From: Cordylochernes scorpioides
Lineage: Eukaryota; Arthropoda; Arachnida; Pseudoscorpiones; Chernetidae
Assembly (NCBI GenBank): GCA_030710605.1
Contig: CP092882.1
Span: forward strand, 17,604,316 to 17,668,315
DNA: 64,000 nt
Reading direction: 5' to 3'
This document shows, piece after piece, positions 1 through 8,791 of this stretch. A program made the translations under genes and the position numbers. Below the pieces are notes generated by a model. That model had not been told where the DNA came from, ran no database searches, and worked only from the letters and a program-made list of their open reading frames with translations. Position 1 is the stretch's first letter, and each line of letters begins with the position of its first letter.

Positions 1-1
1 A

Positions 2-790
2 GCCTATGTAGAAAAGATTTTGAAGAAATTTAACCTTGAAGAATGTAATCCAGTAAAAACCCCTGGTGATCTTAATCAAGATCTGGATAATCACCCTGAT
101 TCTTCTCCTGTGGACCCTAAACTTTACCAAGAAATGATAGGTTCCTTGATGTATTTATCAGTGGGAACAAGGCCCGATATAACATTTTATGTTAGTCAAC
201 TCTCCCAATACAACAAGGATCCCAAAGTCATTCACCTTACTGCACTTAAAAGAATATATAGATACTTGAAGGGAACAAAAAGCTACAAGTTATGCTTTGA
301 CAGAATAAGAGGAAAAATTGAAGTCTTTACAGATGCTAGTTGGTCCTCAACTAAAGACTCAAAATCCTTTTCAGGATATTTAACTAAATTAGAATCTTCA
401 CTACTTAGTTGGAAATCTCAAAAACAACCACTGGTAGCCCTGTCAACATGCGAAGCGGAATTAATGGCTATCTGTGAGGGCACTAAAGAGTTAAAATGGT
501 TTATGAACTTTCTTTCTGAAATAGGTCATCAATCATGTGTTGAAATACCACTTGTTCTGAAGAAAGACAGTAAATCAGCAATAGACTGGATTAAAGGAAC
601 ATCTCATCATTGTAGAACCAAGCACATTAACAGAAAATATTTCTTCGTGAAAGATGAAGTCTCAAAGGGAAATTTGAGGATCTCCTTCGTGAACTCAGAA
701 GCTCAAGAAGCGGATCTTCTCACCAAGAGGCTGCCGGGAGACAGAATTCAGAGACTGCTTGTAAATATGGGACTTCTTTTTGGGACCTAA
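2..790 (+). CDS. Ty1/copia Pol, C-terminal part (end of RT plus RNase H), partial
   Basis: The frame is open from the left edge of the window, so the 5' part of the element lies outside it. The protein shows the end of a copia reverse transcriptase (the MIGSLMYLSVGTRPDI block that follows the catalytic core) and then a copia RNase H: FTDASW near residue 110, the SLLSWKSQKQPLVALSTCEAE block near 140-155, and KHINRKYFFVKDEV near 205. These blocks are diagnostic of Ty1/copia Pol. The enzyme copies element RNA into DNA and degrades the RNA template. The frame has no internal stop and ends just before a polypurine tract and LTR start, as expected for this family. Whether the whole element is intact cannot be told from here. 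Confidence 0.93.
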   Translation, partial: AYVEKILKKFNLEECNPVKTPGDLNQDLDNHPDSSPVDPKLYQEMIGSLMYLSVGTRPDITFYVSQLSQYNKDPKVIHLTALKRIYRYLKGTKSYKLCFDRIRGKIEVFTDASWSSTKDSKSFSGYLTKLESSLLSWKSQKQPLVALSTCEAELMAICEGTKELKWFMNFLSEIGHQSCVEIPLVLKKDSKSAIDWIKGTSHHCRTKHINRKYFFVKDEVSKGNLRISFVNSEAQEADLLTKRLPGDRIQRLLVNMGLLFGT

Positions 791-806
791 TTTTGATTTG
801 CTCACC

Positions 807-1018
807 AAAGAGGGGAGTTGTTGAAATTGGTAAACAAATCAATTTATAATAATCTGTGATGTAAAATATGTTCCTTTTTGACTAAGTTTGTTTTTGTTTA
901 TGTTGTAGTAATAGCTTAGAATATAGAAGCTCAATTCTTTCTTCATTTGTTAAGTTAATTAGATTGTTTAACCTCTCCTTGTATTTGAATAATAAATTTG
1001 TTTAAATTAATAAGCTGC
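807..1018 (+). repeat. Polypurine tract and 3' LTR of the copia element
   Basis: AAAGAGGGGAG (about 807-817) directly precedes a TGTTGAAATTGG start at 819, which is the usual arrangement of polypurine tract and 3' LTR 30-40 bases after a copia Pol stop codon. An AATAAA lies near 990. The right boundary is a guess (a CA near 1018), because the 5' LTR is not in the window for comparison. Confidence 0.7.
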
Positions 1019-1049
1019 AGTTATGCTAAATTAAAATTCAAAATACAAC

Positions 1050-1270
1050 AAAAACTGTCCCTTATAGATAGGGGTCCTCTAGTGGGAGTATCCTCTCTTG
1101 GAGGTTCAACTGTATCTTTATCAGTTTACAAACATGCTATGATATTTTTTTCCTCATTCAGAAGAATTTTTGTCAAAGAAGGTAACGATACTGTTACTGA
1201 AACATCCCCACCAATTTATATATTTGCATGTGGTCTTGTACCTTATGTTTCTAATCTATATTCCAAATTT
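1050..1270. repeat. Remnants of a pogo-type MITE and of hairpin family A
   Basis: About 1055-1112 matches the right half of the P1 MITE (GGTCCTCTAGTGGGAGTATC, then GGAGGTTCAACTGTA). About 1165-1265 matches a right arm of hairpin family A (AAGGTAACGATACTGTTACT, GAAACATC, then TGGTCTTGTACCTTATG). The open frame over this stretch is not coding. Confidence 0.6.
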
Positions 1271-1479
1271 TACATGAACAAGATCACAAATAAGTAAGGT
1301 ATATGTGAAATCTGACTCTAGGTGTACTGCTGTATTGTTGAATACTTGCTACATTATCCCTTGTGTGTGTAATTTTATTTAGAATCTCAAAATGGAGGAT
1401 CATTCATGCTCTACAGCAGGTCAACTTCACTTTGTGTTTGTCACTCTCTTGCATAGATTTGATTGCATAGGTTTACGTA

Positions 1480-1650
1480 GGTTAACACATTGTGACTGTA
1501 TACACACAAGTTATGTGCAACAGGTTCACAATTCACTTGCACATATTGCCAGATGGTTTGTACAGGGTATTGTACTTTGCTTACCCAGGTTTACACAGGC
1601 TGATACATTGTTTATGCAGGCTGACACATTGTATACGCAGGGTGACATAT
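1480..1650. repeat. Degenerate short tandem repeat, about 20-bp unit, first part
   Basis: Variants of CAGGCTGACACATTGTTTATG recur (clearest at 1595-1650) and resume at 2262-2345 on the other side of a non-LTR retrotransposon fragment, so one array was split by that insertion. Confidence 0.65.
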
Positions 1651-1654
1651 GATT

Positions 1655-2260
1655 GGGTAAAGTAAACTCTGACTCAAGAGCAGCCATTTATACCCTTCAA
1701 AGCTGCTTCTCCAGTCAAGAACCTCTCATCAAGAGCATTGCTAAGTCTGTAAACCGACTCCCAGCCAACAGCTCTACCACAGTGCAATGTCACAGCTCAC
1801 GTTGGAATTCCTGGTAATGAGCTGGCAGACTCTCTGGCAAAGGCTGGAGCTCTTGGCCTACCTGAAGCCAGAGAATCTACCACCCAACTAGACGAAAGAG
1901 ACCTCCTCCGTACCATCAAAACCCAATGCCTGCAGGAATGGAAATCTAATGCTGCACATGACTGGTACAGAGCAGGAGGGACAAGCACCGGTTCTGTCCT
2001 CCCAAGAGAACAACAGTCTTTGATTTCCAGACTTAAGTCTGGTCATCTACGGACAATGACTTTCCAGAATGGTTGCAGGGTTTTCCCACTATGTACTAAG
2101 TGCAATTCTTAGCCTGCAACCCCAAGACATATTATTGACTGTATTGACTCATCCATTGATGAGCTCTACTCTTCCCCGGCAGACACCATCAAAAGTCTCA
2201 AGCTTTACAAGCTTGATACTTTAGTGTGATTGAGTGAAGATAAGAAAGAAGAAGAGGGTA
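1655..2260 (+). pseudogene. Non-LTR retrotransposon A, 3' end of ORF2 (RNase H) and tail
   Basis: The fragment translates to the end of an RNase H domain (VTAHVGIPGNELADSLAKAG, at about 1784-1843), then SLISRLKSGHLRTMTF and FPLCTKCN, a pattern typical of the C-terminus of ORF2 in RNase H-bearing non-LTR elements. Stops upstream and at about 2109 show that it is dead. The 3' end is a short simple-repeat tail, GATAAGAAAGAAGAAG. The same tail, preceded by TGATTGAGTG, recurs throughout the window (2760-2970, 35578-35745, 49655-50592, and on other repeats), so it marks this family. The copy sits inside a short tandem array. Confidence 0.82.
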
Positions 2261-2261
2261 A

Positions 2262-2345
2262 CATATTGTTTATGCAGGCTGACACATTGTTTAATCAGGT
2301 AGACACAGGTGTTTATGCAGGTCAATATATCTCATGTGCAGATTG
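2262..2345. repeat. Degenerate short tandem repeat, second part
   Basis: Continuation of the about 20-bp repeat seen at 1480-1650 (CAGGCTGACACATTG variants), displaced by the non-LTR insertion between them. Confidence 0.6.
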
Positions 2346-2397
2346 ACACCTTTGGCTGAGAGCTAGCCTGAAATAAGTGTAGCTAAGGAAGACCCAC

Positions 2398-2657
2398 CTG
2401 TGGGGGAGGTAAGGCAGGTTGGAGCCAAACACCACCAGGGGCACGGCCGGACCCACCTCCAGGCTATGGACTGCCCAACCCTACATGTCACACTCCCACA
2501 ACAACAGCACGGACTTTCCAACTCACTCTGGCTCAGGTCCGGGAACAGAGATGTCAGCTCCTCCTTCTTGGCAGAGCTGTTCTTGTTCTGTCTCAGCAGT
2601 TCCTTCTCTCTCAGCCTCTGTACGGACCATTGTTCCCGGGCCATCTGTAGGTCCCAC
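2398..2657 (-). CDS. MSL1-like protein, PEHE domain (two exons)
   Basis: On the minus strand an acceptor (GTGTGTGCAG) opens an exon at 2657 that runs to 2527 and ends at CCAGA|GTGAGT. A 56-bp intron (2526-2471) ends in TTGGGCAG, and the next exon runs 2470-2398 to CACAG|GTGGGT. Spliced, it reads RWDLQMAREQWSVQRLREKE, a linker, LTSLFPDLSQ, then IHSLEVGPAVPLVVFGSNLP. In MSL1 proteins the PEHE domain has the same order: an RWDIQ-type helix, an FFP motif, then PVVAFG and a following LP. PEHE binds the acetyltransferase MOF/KAT8, so the protein probably scaffolds a histone H4K16 acetyltransferase complex in the nucleus. Without the short intron the frame is lost just before the VVFG motif, which supports the splice. 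The last exon (expected LPW-type motif) was not found to the left. KANSL1 also has a PEHE domain, but the RWD helix fits MSL1 better. Confidence 0.75.
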
Positions 2658-2759
2658 CTGCACACACCAACCTCTTCTTTATAGTGGTGGCAGGGATGAT
2701 CAGCACACTCCTTGCAACAAACTGAACTAACAAACAACTCCCCTGACAACCATCATGAC

Positions 2760-2970
2760 TGGGTGCAAGGTTTTCCCACTATGTATTGTGAGAAATTACT
2801 AAGTGCAATTTCAACCTGCAACCCCAAAACACATTATTGACTCTTCAATAAAATAATCCCTTGTATCAATATGATCTCTACTCATCCCCAGCAGACACCA
2901 TCAACAAGCTCTACAAGCTTGATACCCTAATATGATTGAGTGGAGATAAGAAAGAAGAAGAGAAGGGTAT
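2760..2970 (+). repeat. Non-LTR retrotransposon A, 3' fragment
   Basis: Shares GGTTTTCCCACTATGTA, the CAGACACCATCAA block and the TGATTGAGTGGAGATAAG tail with the copy at 1655-2260. It is truncated at its 5' end and starts immediately beyond the PEHE exons. Confidence 0.75.
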
Positions 2971-3029
2971 CAAGTTGTGACCCTTGATGGTGTCTGGTGA
3001 ATAGAAGAAGACAACTCCCCTTGTTGACG

Positions 3030-3390
3030 ATAAGGCACAATTTGGATTATTCTATATACAGTTACGAGCGTCATTCTTCATTGTAACAAATAGTATTTGA
3101 ATCAAAACATTCAATCGGGTAAAACACGGGCGTTGCCCGGGTCATTCGGCTAGTAGATTATAAACACAAGGTAATAATAAGACCAAATCCAAATAAATAA
3201 ATAGTATGTGACGTTTCGGTAACAGTGTTGTTACCATCTTCAGACAAGTACTGAATTAGAAATTTTACCACAGCATGTTTTATTCAGTACTTTTGTGTGA
3301 AGATGGTAACAACACTGTTACCAAAACGTCACACACTATTTATTTATTTGGATTTGGTCTTAATACCTTGTGTCCCCTTGTTGACATTGA
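3030..3390. repeat. Hairpin family A copy, interrupted by a Helitron
   Basis: Left end GATAAGGCACAATTTGGATT at 3030, then (after the Helitron at 3050-3153) the left arm 3154-3260 and right arm 3283-3380. The arms are near-complementary and include TGTGACGTTTCGGTAACA / TGTTACCAAAACGTCACA with AGTACTGAA near the loop. The family occurs at least ten times in the window. Confidence 0.8.
3050..3153 (+). mobile_element. Short non-autonomous Helitron (H1 family)
   Basis: The 3' end has a hairpin, CGGGCGTTGCCCG, ten bases before a terminal CTAG followed by T, the Helitron 3' signature. The 5' end shares CTATATACAGTTACGAGCGTC with the longer copy at 46889-47357. Removing the element joins GGATTA to TAGATTATAAAC, which restores the uninterrupted hairpin-family-A sequence seen elsewhere, so insertion occurred between A and T with no target duplication. 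Confidence 0.8.
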
Positions 3391-3416
3391 ACTTTGGATA
3401 GTACTACTTCCTTTAT

Positions 3417-3575
3417 TCAGATGGACCTGCAGCTCCAAAACACATTTTGGCTTGCATTAGATTCACTAAACAGGACCTTTGGGAAAGGCTGCTTCTTAGC
3501 ATCAAACAGCTTGAGGAACTTGGACTCATGGAATTTGTGTAATCTTTGCACAAGGGAATAATACACAACAATCAC
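3417..3575 (+). pseudogene. Non-LTR retrotransposon B, C-terminus of ORF2 and 3' end
   Basis: Translates to KHILACIRFTKQDLW then LEELGLMEFV followed by a stop at about 3539-3541. HILxC followed by a leucine-rich end is the usual close of ORF2 in RNase H-bearing non-LTR elements. The 3' tail (ATCTTTGCACAAGGG, then AATA/ACAACA repeats) recurs at 8503-8620 and 62826-62960. Confidence 0.65.
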
Positions 3576-3618
3576 AACAGATTTCAGGTGGCCATTCAAA
3601 AATCTGCATTAATAAATA

Positions 3619-3800
3619 CAGTAGAACCTCCGAGAGGACACTCCCACTAAAGGACATCTTTATAAAAGAGACAATTTTCATCTTTCTCCACAAAATTACT
3701 ATTTTTATTATTAAGTTAAACTCTCCAGTAAGAAAATACCTCTCTCTAAAAGACACACTGGCTCTGCAACTAGATGTTGGCCTTTAGATGTGGTTTTAAT
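3619..3800. mobile_element. pogo-type MITE P1 (right end decayed)
   Basis: Starts CAGTAGAACCTCCGAGAGGA after a TA. The body carries the family landmarks: a CTATTTTTATTATTAAGT core, CTCTCTAAAAGACACACTGG, and an inner GGCTCTGCAACTAG. No clean right terminal repeat is left. Confidence 0.75.
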
Positions 3801-4190
3801 GAGACAGCCACTTCCAGTGTGCTCCAGTGTGTCACCAAAAGCTAAACTCAACTTGATGGAGACTAACATCAAAAATTATGGGAGAGAAATGGCTCCACCT
3901 CTGTTTACATTTGTGAAAGGAAATATATAAATTAGTCAATTATCAGACAAATTTGCATATTCAAAGAGTTGGAAATTTGATTCCTCTTCCAGACCTAGTT
4001 GTATATGTCATCCTGATAGGTCCAATTTTGTGTGGAACATTGTCGCACAAACATTTCTTCCTTGTTTAAATTGTGACATTGAGTTATGGGAGCAATAAAC
4101 AGTCATCCACTCAATGATAAATGACAATTTAATAAAGGCTAAGTAAGATAAATATAATTAAATATGGTGATAAGAGGGAAAGAAAAAAAA
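3801..4190. other. No gene seen
   Basis: AT-rich sequence without a recognisable gene or repeat of the families described here. Confidence 0.5.
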
Positions 4191-4194
4191 AATG

Positions 4195-5690
4195 GTTGCC
4201 TGTAAAGTCGGTTTTACGGGCGAAGATTTTACGTGACAACGGTAGAATATTTATTGATATGAATATAATTAAATTGCACAATAGGAACAAGGAATTGAAT
4301 GAAAATAAGAATTGCACAAATTTTAACTATAGAAATATATTTTGTTTACTAAAACATTGTACATGTAAACTTAAACTTAACTAATTCCTATTTGAGTGAT
4401 TTTGTTGAGGATAGGACGATGATAGGAGAAATATGAAATGAAAGGAAGTGTTTCTGCTGTAATGTGTCTTGCGAAAGTCAAGTCGATAGTTGTTCCTTTT
4501 AACGTAGTTGACTTAGAAACGTTTGATACGCAATCAAGATTATACGTATTTTTCATGAATTTAAGAAACGAGTTGTCAGGCTTTACGTTTTTGTTAAAAT
4601 CACCACACAGAAGAATCGGTATACTAGAATCAACTTGCACGAACGGTGGCACGTACTGGCTGTTGTGAATGTACGGACCGAGTCCTTGCCATAGTAACAT
4701 TCCAATATCCTGCATACTAGCTCCTGGATGAATATATACAGCACCGAGTATAAACTTGAAGCTAGTATTAGCGGCGAAGCAAGTAACTTCAGTCATGCAC
4801 ATGTCACCCTTGGTTTTAATGACACGAGTTACGTCTGTAATCGCAACTTGGAACACTTCCGCTGTAGATGTCGATGATAATTTACGATAGATCGCCACTC
4901 CACCAGCCGCGTTGGTATTTGAAAATCAAAACACTTATTCAGATCGAAGGTTCAAATTTTTGCTAAATAAATTTGAAATTAAATAAAATTTGTAATTGTA
5001 AATGATGAAGTTGAAAATTAAAACATTTACTTAAATTAGATGTTAAAATTCTTGCTCAACACAGTTTAAATAAAGTTTTCTTATATCTGCCACTTTTTCT
5101 TAATATTTGTAATTTTAAAGAATCAATTCGAAAATCAAAACATTTATTCAGATCGAAGGTTCAAATTTTTGCTAAATAAATTTGAAACTATTTAAAATTT
5201 GTAAAATAATAATTAATTAATTAATTAATTTTAAACTAATAATTTACTTAACACTATCAACATTTATCAATAGTATGACATAACCTATAAACTCAGTTTC
5301 TCAACTTTTGTGTCAATCTAACAATTAATCAATCAATCATAGTTTACGATAATGAAATATCAGTGTACAATTATTTACCTTTATTGTTGTAGTTGTTGTA
5401 AATGACGAATCTAAGCACTCCACATTTTCACTACAGACACAGCTGACGATACTTTAACCACACGTGTGAACTTGTATTATGACGCTTTCTTGTTTTTCCA
5501 ACGCCAAGAACGTTCGAGAAAGACAAAGACAGAGACAAGCATGCGCCGATTCAATGCGCCTAATTCTCTAGCGCTGCGCGCGCAGCACTCTCGTTCGATG
5601 ACTCATCGTAACGTTACCGGGCGTTACACTTTTTCATAAGTGACTCCCAGCCGCAACCTAATTTAAGACGTTGTCACGTCAAAAAAAAAA
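4195..5690 (-). mobile_element. Helentron-like element, internally deleted
   Basis: Three signs agree. A minus-strand endonuclease C-terminus of the type fused to Helentron helicases lies at 4377-4919. Near the two ends sit inverted copies of an 11-base sequence, ACGTGACAACG (4231-4241) and CGTTGTCACGT (about 5670-5680), like the subterminal inverted repeats of Helentrons. A GC-rich 5'-type segment (5400-5690) contrasts with the AT-rich interior. The Rep/helicase core is missing. A direct repeat of about 75 bp (4920-4995 and 5130-5205) lies in the AT-rich interior. The exact ends are uncertain. Confidence 0.6.
4377..4919 (-). pseudogene. Endonuclease/exonuclease/phosphatase domain, C-terminal part (Helentron type)
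   Basis: The minus-strand frame is open from just after a stop at about 4928. It reads NAAGGVAIYRKL (about 4914-4879), then FILGAVYIHPG, ILLCGDFNKNV, TTIDLTFAR and FISYFSYHRPIL near the end. GDFN is the metal-binding Asp/Asn motif of the EEP (AP-endonuclease-like) fold, TTIDLTF the next conserved strand and SYH the catalytic His motif. The SYFSYH(K/R)PI ending is what I know from endonucleases fused to Helentron helicases. The N-terminal third of the domain is absent, so it is a non-functional remnant even though this part lacks stops. Confidence 0.7.
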
Positions 5691-5805
5691 ACATCTATTC
5701 AACACTAAAAACATCCGAACTCACGCGGCACGAGAGACTTACACAAGCAGCCAGCCTGTGCAGTGCTTCAGTAAAGGTGAAATAATATAAATAAGGCATT
5801 TTATG

Positions 5806-6040
5806 ATAAAGCACAATTTGTATTATAGATTATTATACAAGAGAAAATAAGACCTAATCCAAATAATTTATTAGTGGGTGACATTTGGACAACAACATTG
5901 TCACCATCATCAGACAAAAATGGAAAAAAAAAAAAAAAATGGAATAAAAGATTTATTCTTTTGTCTGATGATGGTGACAATTTTGTTGCCGAAACGTCAC
6001 ACATTAATAAATTATTTGGATTAGGTCTTATTTTCTTGTA
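5806..6040. repeat. Hairpin family A, divergent copy with TCTGATGA core
   Basis: Arms 5806-5915 and 5958-6040 flank an A-rich loop. The right arm reads TGTCTGATGATGGTGACAAT then TTGTTGCCGAAACGTCACAC. This is the copy whose core comes closest to CTGATGA...GAAAC. Confidence 0.78.
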
Positions 6041-6428
6041 TTATAAGGCATTTTATTATGAAGTGCCTTTTTTGAATCTAAATTAATTATTCTTCCAATA
6101 TTTTTTATCATGATATAAATGCTTCATAATCTTTTTAATACATCTCATATGGATTGCTTCATCTCTTGCAAAAATATCTGTGTTTCTATGTATACATGAG
6201 CTTGCAGGTGTACAAGTGCACATAGAGATATAATGTTGTAAAGGTAGGAAAGAGCAATAGACCACAGTGAAGGCAGTGAGGGATTGAAGAAGATGGTAGA
6301 ATTGTGTATAGAGTGAGAACATGTATTTACCTCTTTCTTCTTTTCTCCTCACACTCGTGTTTCTGATGTCTTTTTACAAAGGTGTCGTCGGAGAGATCCT
6401 GCAGCACCATCACCATTTGGCATCATAC
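6041..6428. other. No gene seen
   Basis: No splice-bounded coding exon or known repeat is recognised between the hairpin copy and the MITE fragment at 6429. Confidence 0.5.
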
Positions 6429-6515
6429 AGTAGAACCTGCCATGAGAGAACTGCCCCCAACAAACCATAGATACTCCTGGCCTCTCTCTCATTGGAGGTT
6501 AGATTATTTCAGTAG
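6429..6515. repeat. MITE P2 fragment
   Basis: CAGTAGAACCTGCCATGAGA after TA, continuing to CATTGGAGGTTAGATTATTT. The same sequence is repeated at 6984-7075, so the SINE between them lies within a duplicated stretch. A fuller relative is at 46443-46636. Confidence 0.6.
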
Positions 6516-6663
6516 TTTTATTTATTTTTTTTACTTGTTTCAAGTACATGTGATACAAGCCTATGATAATCATGGAGGGTAGTTAGCAACTGCTTTTACT
6601 GTAAGTACAACACATGTCTACACATTTAGAAAACAGTTCAGCTTTTGCATTTATAAGTTTTTT

Positions 6664-6982
6664 TTTTTTTGCTTATCCCTAGTACACGTGGTACAGGCCA
6701 TGATAATCATGGTGGGTAGTTAGCGACTGCTTTTTTACTGTAAGTACACCACATGTCTACACATGTGAAAGCAGTTCGACTTTGCACTTACAAATGTGCC
6801 AGAGCCCCGTTTGGTTACTTGCACTCGCTGGTGGGGTTGGACTTTTGCAAGAATCGGGGGGCCATTGGGGAATTTTAAATTTTTTTTTTTTTAAACAGAA
6901 AAAGTATCCAATGCGGGAATCGAACCCAGGTCGTAGTGCTCGAAAACCAAACGGTTTAACCAGCCTTCCACCGACCCCCCTA
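6664..6982 (-). mobile_element. tRNA-derived SINE (family S1)
   Basis: Read on the minus strand: GGGGGGTCGGTGGAAGGCTG (box A region), GGTTCGATTCCCGC (box B), an A-rich linker, a conserved body (AGTCCAACCCCACCAGCGAG; CACATTTGTAAGTGCAAAGT), an ATGATTATCATGG palindrome and an A-rich tail. This is a typical Pol III SINE structure, and several near-identical copies occur in the window. Confidence 0.87.
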
Positions 6983-6983
6983 C

Positions 6984-7080
6984 AGTAGAACCTGCCATGA
7001 GAGAACTGCCCCCAACAAACCATAGATGGCTTCTCTCTCTAAGGTATTTATCTCATTGGAGGTTAGATTATTTCAGAAGT
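6984..7080. repeat. MITE P2 fragment, second copy
   Basis: Repeats the 6429-6515 sequence, including CAGTAGAACCTGCCATGAGA and GGAGGTTAGATTATTTCAG. Confidence 0.6.
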
Positions 7081-7123
7081 TTTATTTATTTTTTTACTTA
7101 TCTCAAGTACATGTGGTACAAGA

Positions 7124-7436
7124 GGGTCGGTGGAAAGATGGTCTAAACTGTTGGTTTTCGACCGCTACGACCCAGGTTCGATTCCCGCATTAGGCACTTT
7201 TTTTCTGATTAAAAAAAAAAAAAATGCTCCAATGGCCCCTGATTCTTGCAAAAGTCCAACCCCACCAGCGAGTGAAAGTAACCAAAACAGGGCTCTGGCA
7301 CATATGTAAGTGCAAAGTCGAACTGCTTTTCACATGTATAGTCATATGGTGCACTTACAGTAAAAGCAAAATTCTACCCACCATGATTATCATGGCCTGT
7401 ATAGCATGTACTAGGGATAAGCAAAAAAAAAAACAT
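7124..7436 (+). mobile_element. tRNA-derived SINE (family S1)
   Basis: GGGTCGGTGGAAAGATGGTC head, GGTTCGATTCCCGCATTAGG box B, poly-A linker at 7210-7225, body, and GTACTAGGGATAAGC plus poly-A tail. It is in opposite orientation to its neighbour at 6664-6982. Confidence 0.87.
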
Positions 7437-7716
7437 GTAGTACAAGACCATGATACCCATGCAATGTTTCATTAATGCATTGATCTCTAAATCAATAGGA
7501 TCTCTATCTTTTTGGTGGTGGTTTCTGGTTATCAAATAAGTGTACATCATCCCATAAATTTTCATCAAGAAATGACTTTGAGTGATAAGTTTCCTTTATT
7601 TACGGCGAGTTTTCTAGAAAAAGGCTCTTCAATGGGCATCTCTTGTGAGGTCCGTCAAAGAGTCCTTTGCTGGGGTGGTGAAATAGAAGAAGTTGGAGGA
7701 CTGTATATACATACTA

Positions 7717-7930
7717 CACTAATGGACAAAATATAAGGAAGTTGTACCTTTTAGTATGTCTACCCGGAATTCAGACAATAACTCAGAAAGATATTTGATA
7801 CACAGTAACATTTATTGAGGACACACGAGATAACAAAGCATGTGTGTGTGAACAAAATTGTCTTAAAATAAAAACCAGACAATCTACAGCATCAAAGACG
7901 TTTCACTTCCTCAAGTTTTGGGTCCATGAT
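7717..7930. mobile_element. mariner-type MITE M1
   Basis: Preceded by TA. Terminal sequences are CACTAATGGACAAAATATAA on the left and CACTTCCTCAAGTTTTGGGT near the right, imperfect inverted repeats of the family consensus CACTCATGGACAAAACTTAA. Other copies: 8792-9486, 29119-29406, 44721-44938, 57606-57804. Confidence 0.75.
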
Positions 7931-8299
7931 ATTACTGAGACACATACAAACCTCATGGAGGTCATCTCTGGTGGGAGAGGCAGCTGAGAGGGATTTGATC
8001 CTCCAGCTGGGAACTGTGGCAACACACATACAGGTAAGGAGGGGACATGGTGTGTCTAGGCAGACTCACTCATCAGTTTCTTGGGAGAGGTGTCAGGGGA
8101 CTGGGGGGGTGACGGGGGACCCTCAGACAGTTTGTTCCCTCCCACATCTGTCCTCACAGCATTGTACACTTAATACATCACTATAGGAAGAGCTGACTGT
8201 TACAGGGTGCGTCCCCAGGTTGTGGTTAGAGGAATGACCTTCAGATATGAAGGACAGCTACGAAACAAGAAGAATACGCTGAAAAATAAGTAGTCTTGG

Positions 8300-8480
8300 A
8301 CCAACAGCAGTATTGTTAGAAAGAGGAGAAAGACCTCTTTCCTCCTGGAGGAGAAAGACCTCCTGAGTTCAACTGACCCAGTTGATAGACCTCAGCAAGG
8401 GTCCCTCTCCAGAGATACGGAGGAGCTGGGTCTGTACTCATGTAAGGCATCTGCTTCCATGTTAGGAACGGCCTCAAATT
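8300..8480. repeat. Fragment of an interspersed repeat (family R), identity unknown
   Basis: TCAACTGACCCAGTTGATAG then AGGGTCCCTCTCCAGAGATA resembles TCAGCTGACCCGGCTGATAG and the following sequence at 47930-47985. Related, longer copies are at 27440-27860 and 47815-48150. Confidence 0.45.
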
Positions 8481-8502
8481 ACAGACAAAGTTAAACTTTC
8501 AC

Positions 8503-8620
8503 CAAAGTGTGCCTGGATCATGATGCCATGATCAACGAAAGCTGCACCCCTACACCCCATTCCATTGGAATTCGTGTAATCTTTACACAAGGGGATAAGA
8601 AACTACAACAACAATATAGA
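8503..8620 (+). repeat. Non-LTR retrotransposon B, 3' fragment
   Basis: GTGTGCCTGGATCATGATGC and the tail CACAAGGGGATAAGAAA are shared with 62826-62960, and the tail also with 3545-3575. Confidence 0.6.
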
Positions 8621-8791
8621 CTTGAAGAGTTTAAGAAATGCCTCTATAAAGGTCCCAAGGAGGGGTAAATCCTTATCACCATGTGGCTGAGAGCTGACAC
8701 TGTCTCCTGGAAAGTCAGGAGGAGTAGTGATAAGTCTCCAACTCCACCCGTCCTTCAAGTTGGAAACATATTCTAAACGTGGAATAACTTA

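Noticed and set aside
998..1297. 99-residue plus-strand frame after the copia LTR
   Set aside because: It is built from MITE P1 and hairpin A remnants.
2363..2749. A single unspliced 128-residue protein
   Set aside because: The open frame reads through a 56-bp intron and ends in a Cys/Trp-rich nonsense tail; the spliced version restores the PEHE motif order.
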